This document shows, piece by piece, positions 56,387 through 64,000 of a stretch of DNA of 64,000 nucleotides. Origin of the DNA: Catenaria anguillulae PL171 (lineage: Eukaryota; Blastocladiomycota; Blastocladiomycetes; Blastocladiales; Catenariaceae). The position numbers and the translations under genes were made by a program. A model generated the notes under the pieces. It had not been told where the DNA came from and did not search any database. It saw nothing but the letters and a program-made list of their open reading frames with translations. The first letter of the stretch is position 1, and every line of letters begins with the position of its first letter. Location of the stretch: the NCBI GenBank assembly GCA_002102555.1, contig MCFL01000065.1, positions 62,001 through 126,000 of the forward strand, in the 5' to 3' direction.

Positions 56387-59300
56387 ATGTTTAACCCACA
56401 ACAATCGCCCCGGCGGGGTTAAAGTTCGCCGACTCGCTCGGCCGGACGCGACCCAGCAGGGTACCAAAGGACCGAAACGATGCATCTGGCCAGGGTGGCG
56501 CCAAGCTGGCCCTGCACAGGCATGTCGACTTGCGAGCAATCCTCAAGACGAGCAGGCTCGAGGAATCGCTCTTCTCGCTTGCTTACTTGACGATGCATGA
56601 TAATGAGCTCTCTCCACGGCTATCTTGGCTTTCCTGGTACGATAATGACGGGCCTGGCCGCTCGGCATTTGACGAAACTGACTAGAGTCATCATCATTTT
56701 TCGCCCACCCATCACCTCAGTTTTTGGAGGATATCCAATGGCTGGCCTTTGCCTTTTCTGGTTACTTGATCAATGACATTCCGCAATGGTTCAACCTCCT
56801 TTTCGACCCGATTCGTGCCATTTCCGACTACAACACGTTCGCGATTGTCAATGTCGCAACCGTTCTGCTCGTGTTCACCGTCGCCACAATCATCGGTGCA
56901 ATTGTTGTGGTCATGCAACGCCGTGGAAAAGTGCCCTTGCTTGCCCTGCGGGTCCTCCGCTTGCTTTGCGCCTTGATCATGACGGCGCTGTCGATTCCCA
57001 TTGCCACCTTTCTCATCATGGGCGTGCACTGCGTCGATGGGAAAATGCCAAAGTGGGGTACAGTCTGTTTTGCCGCACCTCATCTGCCACTGTACATGTC
57101 AATCTGTTGGGCTTGGTCATCTTTGTTCCGATGCTGGTGCTTGGTGTTATTTTGGTTCGTTTCACAGGCTTGATTGGATTGACGAATGTGCTTGACTGAA
57201 TCGAACTCTATTGCTCGACAGTTTATCGAAACCGACCCGGCTTCCAAGTCTCCCGTGAGCAAGGCTCATTCCCGAACCAACGTTATCGATTCCATTGTTC
57301 GCCTTTTGTTGGTCTTGGGCGACGTCACGCTGTACAAGGCAAGCGACGCATATCACTGGGTGTTCATGGCCGTGAGCACTGTGCTTCTCATGTACCTCTC
57401 GTGGCACATGTCGAGGACACAGCCGTATTACAACTTGCGCACCACAGCGTTTCGTTCGGGCATGTGCATGGCCACAGCGTGCGCCATGGTTTGTGCCATG
57501 TTTCTGCGTGGTTTCATCGGGTTTGATTCAAAAGGTTATTGGGTTGCGTTGGTTCCATCTGCGGTTGTGGGCTTCATCGCTGGTGCTGGATTTGCACATG
57601 GCCACAATCGACAGTTCCTTCGCAGGACCGTCAGGACTTGGCACCGCATCATGCGCGAGGAGGGCGAGTTCAAGTCCGCAGTTTCCAGCGAAGCATCTCT
57701 GGCAGCTACCCAGCAACCCCTCATTGCATCAGCACCAATTGCGAATCAGCCTTCGACACCCGTCACATCTGCCCTGATCGGCTATGATGCCAAAATCAAC
57801 ACTAGCGGAAGTCTGAAACGTACCAGAACAACCTCGGCGGCCGCCGTACTTCGTACAGCGCCAATGTCACCAGCGGGGCCTCGCATATCCCCTCGCCCGA
57901 CAAGTGGCACGTCACCCCTCAAGATATCCATCTCTGCCGAGACCTCAACCGACAGTCTGCCCGGCATGCCGCCCGTTACAGCTCCAGTTCCTCAAGCCAA
58001 AGCACACGAGTCAACGTTGGAATCACCACTTCCATCGCCCAATGGCCAGACCCGGACATCGCCCATACTTACGCGCACGACCCGGCCGTTTGGACCCAAC
58101 GCCGCCGGCGCCGGAGATACGCTTGCAGAGACGTCGAGCGGCGCATTGCTTCCAGTCCCACCGGCCACCACACTGCAAAAGCGGTCGCCGTCCAGCAGCA
58201 AGTTGCAGCTCATGATTCCCACGGCCGAGGAGTCGGATCGCGTTATTTCGTCCGTTTTGCGCGGGACGAGTACAGAAGCCTTGAATGCTGTCCGGGAGCG
58301 TGCACCAAGAAGGAGGCTCAATGTGTTTGACTCCCCGCTCGAGGTCGAGGTGTGCATTCGCTTTATTCGCGAATCACCCACGGATAAGCAGATTACCATT
58401 GGGTTGCATTTGCTTGAGGTTCGCAAGACTTGTCGACATTTTTGTTGGTATTTCCCTCGAGTCTCATTCCCAACCTGTTCTTTTGCGTACATAGCGCGGT
58501 CTATTGGAGTTCCCGTCGGACCCCATGCTATTGCTCTTGGCCGCAACGTATCTCAGCACCTACTACGGTCAAGAAGGCGAAAAGATTGCCGAAAGCCTTA
58601 TGAAAGAGCTCGAATCCGCACGTCAGGTTCCGTTGGATGTCAAGTTTTTGGGATACTGTCGCGAGCGGTCGCTCCAGAATGCCGGTGCTCATGTCCTCGA
58701 CAAAGTGGCCCTCGATTCGCTGGACCGCGAGAGTAGATTCCATCATTTGCGGGCCATGTACGCAATTCGGGATGCATGGGAATGCGTGCGCACAAAGGCG
58801 TCGGCCGAGCGACTGGCCGAGGTCACGGCCAAATTGGCCTTTCATCGCACACGTGCATCGAACTGCTATGCTCGGTTGCTAGCCAGGAACTCGCGTGACA
58901 AGAATTCACTCCGTCTCTTTGCACAATACACGTCGACCGTCGAACAGGACCAGCTTCGAGCCCAGCAAGTCATTGATCTGGCTGATGATGTTGAAGCTCG
59001 CGAAGCGAAGAACAGCAATGACCGATTTGGCTCCGGCGACAACAACCTCGACTCTTTGGAGAACTTGTCTGTTCCATCACTCCCAGACTCGCTGCCGTCT
59101 GAGTCGTCAGAAGGGTCGCCCAAGGGTCTTTCGCACAATTCAAGCGGTATTGCAAATGCATCACTTGCACCAATTGCTGGAACCAGTGAGAAAGTGCCGA
59201 ACGAACCGGCTGCAAATCCTCTCATGATTACAGGAACCATCAACCGTGCCACGTTTCACAGCAATGTTCCAACAGCCCCAAGTTCGACCAATCGCCAGAA

Positions 59301-61377
59301 TTCAAACAATGCACTTACATTGCGCAAAGCGGCCTCGCAGCATGGGTCCCAAACCTCAGGCACCAGTGTCTCCAGGTCACAGCGCCAACGTGCATCACTT
59401 CGGCGCGTCATGGAAATCCGTCTCACTCGTCCGCTGCAGGCCGCATGGCACACCGGAGCGCTCATTGTGGTGTTTCTTGCCGCTCTTATCATCGGATTCG
59501 TGCTTTGTCTCAACTTTATGGCGTTGAGCAACGACTCGATTGCGACCGATTTCACCCAAACTCGCATTGGACGTCGGGCAGTCATTCGGATGGTTGAAGG
59601 CATTCGACAAATGGCATATGGCTCGGCCATCAATAGCAACATTGAGTATCAGGCTGGCGTAGCGACTGTGAGGACGAATTACAATGCCATGGTACGGCTC
59701 GCGTTGATTGTGTGTTGGTAAAAATGCAGGGTTTTCTGACATTGCCTTCCTTTCCAGGTGGCGACAGTTCTACCGATTCTTAATCGACTCGAGGCCGCCA
59801 ATTTCGCAAAAACACCCCACTTTCGCCTGTACAACCGGATCGTCGTGAACGCGACACGGATCGACTATGTACCAATCATGGTTAGCCCAACAGAGCTCTC
59901 CACCATTGTGCTCCAAGCTGGCGCGCTGGCGCTGGGATACACTGCAAATGGGACCTTGACACCTCAAGTCGCAACCACCGTCTCCGAGTTTAGCTTCTTG
60001 TTCGAAAACTTGTTTGGCATCCTGGCCGCGTCAAAAGAACTTCCCGTGACAGGCATTCGCGCATACAACCAGATTGGCGCCGAGGTTTCCATGTACTTGA
60101 TTATCATCATGGCTGTGTCGCTGCTTGCCTTGTTCGCCGTGGGCCTCATCGTGTACTTTCGCGTGACCTTGGCCTACTTCCGTCGCGAATCACAGGTCCA
60201 TGGGCTGCTGCTCGGGATCCACACAAAGATCGCGTCAGGATTGGTGACCAATATGGACGAAGAGATCGAGTCGTTCAGAGAAATCATTCAAGAGGACGAG
60301 GCGCAGGAGCTGGATCATTCGCTCATTGATCTCACAAATGGCGGGTCGGGGGTGGGAAGCGCAGATGCAATCAGTGGCGATGCCGGCATGGCAACAAGCG
60401 GAGGCGGCTCATTTGGTGGAAAAGGCAGCAGGTCCAGTGCGGTAGCCAAGGCGACCGGGCGTCAACAGAAATTCGTGACACCGCTGCTAGCATGCGTCAT
60501 TGGCATTGGGGTCATTGTGGTAGCACTGTTTACAGTCACATTGAGGTTCGTTTGTGATTCGAGCCTGCCTGTTCCATTCATGGTCCATGTGGCTGCTGAC
60601 ATTTGTGTCTGTGTGTTTGTTGCTGGGTTTCATAGCTCTTTGCAGGTTGAAGTCGACTTGCAGCGACTGCTGGACGTTAGCGACCGTCGATACTATGCTA
60701 ATGCCATGCGCGTGACCGGCCGTGAAGCCGTGGCCGGCCCACTCGCGGGCTTTGTGCAGACCGAGTCCTTGATTCAAAACTTGCGCACCTATCTCGTGGA
60801 AGCCGACGAGATTCACCAGCGTCTCCTCAAAGATCCCACGGGTTTGTCGATTCAAGTCCCCGAGCTCACAGCGCTCCCGCGCAATTGCACGTTGCCGACA
60901 AGTTGTAATTTCGTGCCCGAAAACCCGGCCATTGGCTTCACGCGCACTTTGGCGTCCTTGCCGTTTAACATTGAGTTCACGCGGCTCTTGGATACAGGGC
61001 GGTACTTTGTCGACCAACTGCTGGACCTGAACGCCCGCCAAACGATTCGCACATCCGAGGCGTTCATGTACTGGCAGCTGATGGAAGCCATTTCGCTGGA
61101 CATTGAGGACCGGAGCCGAGAGCTCGAGATTGGCGCTCAAGCTCGTCTCATAGCCAGGCTGGCAATTGCTAGGTCGTGGATCATGGTCACATTTGTTCTT
61201 TTGATTGTTGCCTCGGTGGCTGCGTTTGCCTGCTTTGTCCTACTCGGAGTCAACACTTTGAAGAGGGAAGCTGCTGGACTGGTGTTGCTCTTGCACATGG
61301 TGCCAACGAGCGCTTTCAAGGATATGCCCGAGCTTGCGCACTTTTTGGAGACTGGAGGATTGACGCTCATGACATGA
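56387..61377 (+). CDS. TmcB-like multi-pass membrane protein, copy 3
   Basis: A third Tiny-macrocysts B/C-type paralogue with the copy 2 plan. It starts MFNPQQ; a frame change within the first ~20 codons precedes DSLGRTRPS and VDLRAILKTSRLEESLFSLAYLTMHDNELSPRLSWL. The membrane module, a long Ser/Pro/Thr linker (57.65-58.2 kb), the helical repeats (ESDRVISSVLRGTSTEALNAV, LLAATYLSTYYGQEGEKIAES, FLGYCRERSLQNAGAHVLDKV), an extra disordered insert (LDSLENLSVPSLPDSLPSES), and the C-terminal spans and loops all follow. It lacks the intron copy 2 has at 22,341-22,426: HNRQFLRRTVRTWHRI reads straight through. It has an intron at 60,544-60,641 or close to it. It ends LETGGLTLMT. Apart from the start and a possible shift near 57,090 the frame is good. 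Confidence 0.83.
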
Positions 61378-61681
61378 TAGGACGATGTGTGCTTCCATTG
61401 GTGATGTGGACCTGTGGGAAGATGCTGCTATATACATCGACATAGAATACATGATATTGGTAGAGCTGAGAGATCTGGGAACATGAAAAGGACCTGACAA
61501 GCGCATCGTGCCGGCGTGCAGCAAAACGTCACCGCACGTCTTCAAGTGCTGCGAGCATGAGCGGACCCTTGACAAACCCTGACCGAACCCACCACTGAAT
61601 GACTCGACGATTGTTGGCTTTGATCGCACCCCACAATGCCACATCTGTAAACACAAACGAATTGCGCTGCTTGTTGGCCCA
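61378..61681. other. Gap between convergent genes
   Basis: 3' space between TmcB copy 3 and the ankyrin-type gene. Nothing seen. Confidence 0.4.
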
Positions 61682-63401
61682 TCATTCCAAGACGAGCCAA
61701 CCATTATCCGTTTCGCCCATGGACACTTGATCGATGATTGCCGCGGCGCAAGGCGGAAACGGCAGCTGATGCGATTGCCACCAGTCAAGCACGGCAATGT
61801 GGCCACCCACAGCAGTGGCGGTCAATGCCGACGCACTACCGAAATGGTCCAGGCACAAGGAGAACCATGGGTGGGAACGCAGCAGATCGAAAACAGAAAG
61901 ACGCCCATGCCGGCACGCCGCGACCACGCACTTGTGCAGCAGATCCCTTGACTGCTCGCCCAAGACGGGTTTGCCGAGGTATCGGCTGACGAAAACGAAA
62001 TGCACCACTTGTGCATGCCCTGACGAAGCGGCGTCAATAAGGGCTTGATCCAGGTGGGCATGAAACGGATTCCATCGATCAGGATCTTCAATTGCAAACC
62101 ACTGGAGAACCGCGAGTGCATTTCCGCGAATGGCTTCGCAATGGAGCAAGGTACGGTTCAATCCTCGTGACAGCTTGTTCTTGAATGTAACCAACACGTT
62201 GACTTGGCCATGTCGGCATGCAGCCGCAAACATATCTTGAAAATGACGGGCGCCGAGCGCCCTGGCTTGCTCAAAGCTTATTGGATAACCGAACGCGGCA
62301 AGCATGACAAGATCCGAGGGCGGCCGGTGGTGTGACATTCGACCAGTGAGAACGGAAAGGTATTGGCGACTTGACATCCACCATTGAACGACCACAACAT
62401 GGCCCCTCTCCCTAGCACCTTCGACGGCCAGTGGCGTGAACTTGAGCTCCAAGCCTGACCGCAAAAACCATTCCAACGTCGACACATGGCCGTTTCGACT
62501 GGCCACATCGAGTGCCTCAACAGAGTATCGGAATCCGCCGCGTGGGGCATTGGCAAAAAACCAGTCCAGCACGGCCGTGTGCCCGTTGCCCGCGGCGCCA
62601 TCGATACACGGCTGCAAGTTTGCCGGCAAATCTATTCCCCGTTGCCTCCACCGCCCATTCCAGCACATGCACGTGACCGTTGCGGCTCACAGCTAGCCAC
62701 TGGTTTGGACCAAAACGGTCCTTGTCCAAATGCGAAACGGCCGCGAGCCATTTGAGGATGGCAAGGTGGCCATGCGTTGCGCTGACATCCACAACAGCGT
62801 CGCTATCAAAGTCGGCGCCGTTTAGGTGCGTGCGCGCCACCCACTGAAGCACGTCCAAGTGGCCGCCGCGTGCAACATCGAGCAAGGCCTCTTCCGAAAT
62901 GAATCGCGAGGGGCAATGATAATGCTGGATCCACCATTCAAGAACAGCAACTTGGTTGCAACGGCCGGCCGAGTCCATGGCGGATGTGCTGCAAACCGAC
63001 AGATCCATGCCAGGCCCGGTGTGCATCCGTTTCAGAACACTGACGGAGCCTGTGCGGCAGGCAGCCGCGACAAGGCGCTGCAAGGCGCTGCCCGGACGAG
63101 AAGAAATAGAAGCCAGCGCTGGATGAATGAGATTGAGAAATTGGAAGCATTTATGTCGCCCACCGTCGCCAACTGATGAGACGAGGTTGTCGAGAGCGCG
63201 ATCCAAGGAGCCGAGATGGGACAGCATATCAGATCGGACGATGGCTGTACAAACGGCCGTGGCGACAGAGGAAGGCGGCAGCACGCTAAGAATGGTGACA
63301 AATGAAACTGGTGTAGACACTTTGTCGACAGAAGGTAGATGTGCCAGATGGGCGAGAATCAGGTCGATGACCGTGAGAGGCAACCGCGTGGAAGACCGCA
63401 A
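61682..63401 (-). CDS. Ankyrin-type repeat protein with F-box-like start
   Basis: About 560 residues made largely of degenerate ankyrin-like repeats of the form A...GH..VLEWW/WL: CRTGSVSVLKRMH, GRCNQVAVLEWWIQ, ARGGHLDVLQWVA, ATHGHLAILKWLA, SRNGHVHVLEWAV, AGNGHTAVLDWFF, SRNGHVSTLEWFL, ASSGHAQVVHFVF and CRHGRLSVFDLL. The N-terminus (TRLPLTVIDLILAHLAHLP) resembles an F-box-like helix seen at the start of such proteins in protists and fungi. A frame change lies near 62,640-62,670. No ATG starts the frame at its upstream limit; an in-frame TTG is at 63,401 and a stop lies just above it, so either a short upstream exon exists or the start is internal. Likely a substrate adaptor or scaffold, but that is inference. 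Confidence 0.65.
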
Positions 63402-63830
63402 GTCTTACGGAGAGCAGCGGAGATCAGGACCCTACCCCGAGTTGCATTGGTGGCAGATGAGTTCATTGCGCTGTCTTTGTGTCATTGAATCGCTCAATTT
63501 CAATTTCACGTGTGCGTGGCACTGGAACAGCCTTCATGATCTTTCTATGAGATGTATCATAACTTGTCCGAGCCGATCGCGAGAGAGGCCCGCCGATCTC
63601 ACTTCGACAGCACAGCCAAATGGAAGTGAACGTATCTTTGTACATCTCGTCTCCGCACACCACATCATGTTCTTACATATTTATTTGTGTACTTGCCATC
63701 ATGCACATTCCATAGCTGATGAATTCGCACCTGTCTGTCTGCTCCGTGAAACAAACCAACACGGACCGCCCCATCTCTCTTGACACCGCCGCCCGTCTCC
63801 CCAATTGACACACTACCATCAGTTCTCGCC
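63402..63830. other. Divergent region before COX16
   Basis: Upstream region of both the ankyrin-type gene (minus) and COX16 (plus). The 5' exon of the ankyrin-type gene may be here. Nothing else recognised. Confidence 0.4.
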
Positions 63831-64000
63831 ATGTCCGACTCGCTCCCACGCGCGAGTCGCTCCATTGGCGGCTCCAATGGCCTGTCGTCGGCCATCCGCC
63901 GCCGGCCATTCGTCTTGTTTGGGCTTCCGTTGCTCGGCATTCTCGTTGGCGGATCCTTTGCGCTGTCGCACTTGACGGAAACCAAAGTCGAGTACAACTC
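63831..64000 (+). CDS. COX16: COX16, cytochrome c oxidase assembly (5' part)
   Basis: The first 56 codons of an open frame running off the right edge. After a Ser/Arg-rich lead (MSDSLPRASRSIGGSNGLSS), RRPFVLFGLPLLGILVGGSF and ALSHLTETKVEYN match the single inner-membrane span and following segment of COX16 (the family has FFGLPF....GGSF.LS..T..RYE). COX16 helps copper delivery and assembly of complex IV subunits in mitochondria. The gene is truncated by the window, not broken. Confidence 0.8.
   Translation, partial: MSDSLPRASRSIGGSNGLSSAIRRRPFVLFGLPLLGILVGGSFALSHLTETKVEYN

Noticed and set aside
1-64000. CRISPR array, prokaryotic operon or bacterial contig
   Set aside because: Spliceosomal introns, mitochondrial presequences and eukaryote-specific genes throughout; no regularly spaced direct repeats.
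1-64000. LTR retroelement, Polinton or other virus-like element
   Set aside because: No reverse transcriptase, integrase, capsid or long terminal direct repeats were recognised; all mobile sequences here are class II DNA transposons.

Overview
The window is nuclear DNA of a eukaryote with compact, intron-bearing genes: about 30 introns of roughly 40-115 nt can be inferred from broken protein homology. The gene set (Tiny-macrocysts/TmcB-like membrane proteins, Dus4, F-actin capping protein beta, alpha-carbonic anhydrase, a carotenoid oxygenase, fungal-type DDE transposases) suggests a fungus or close fungal relative, plausibly a zoosporic (chytrid- or blastocladia-like) lineage. That placement is inference from family content; no rRNA, tRNA or other marker is present to settle it.

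Layout. 1-850: 3' end of an unrecognised gene. 1.33-2.94 kb: broken PIF/Harbinger unit (Myb/SANT-like protein facing a truncated transposase). 3.16-6.47 kb (minus): mitochondrial 2-oxoglutarate dehydrogenase E1. 7.60-9.40 kb: EamA/DMT transporter. 9.73-11.09 kb (minus): NIPA-type transporter. 11.71-16.82 kb: TmcB-like copy 1, frame-disrupted. 17.50-19.65 kb: zinc-finger transposon relic. 21.06-26.18 kb: TmcB-like copy 2, an intact 8-exon, 1516-residue model. 26.92-28.49 kb: FAD-dependent oxidoreductase. 28,678-32,448: a complete Tc1/mariner-superfamily element with 44-bp perfect terminal inverted repeats, a TA target duplication and an open 953-residue transposase. 32.49-34.28 kb (minus): second EamA/DMT transporter. 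34.79-36.62 kb: second, inverted Harbinger-related piece and an unknown gene. 37.85-39.03 kb: secreted alpha-carbonic anhydrase. 40.75-41.98 kb: capping protein beta. 42.73-43.00 kb: candidate 63-residue gene. 43.55-44.84 kb: Dus4. 45.41-49.49 kb: P-type ATPase with an unusual N-terminal domain. 49.97-51.99 kb: carotenoid oxygenase. 52,514-54,171: hAT element with 23-bp perfect ends and an 8-bp target duplication. 54.93-55.74 kb: probable GPI-anchored protein. 56.39-61.38 kb: TmcB-like copy 3. 61.68-63.40 kb (minus): ankyrin-type repeat protein. 63.83 kb to the end: start of COX16.

Themes. Three TmcB-like paralogues show mosaic identity that points to gene conversion. Four unrelated class II transposon families have landed here, two with ends that can be read to the base. 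Inferred 5' splice sites follow GT-N-Y-G-T, including a recurrent GTCCGT. Several conserved genes (2-oxoglutarate dehydrogenase, EamA copy 1, carotenoid oxygenase, TmcB copy 1) are cut by single-base indels, mostly losses in short homopolymers, while neighbours such as the ATPase, Dus4, capping protein and oxidoreductase are clean. This could be consensus error or real decay and affects how these genes should be read. There is no operon-like logic; the genes look like independent housekeeping and membrane functions.
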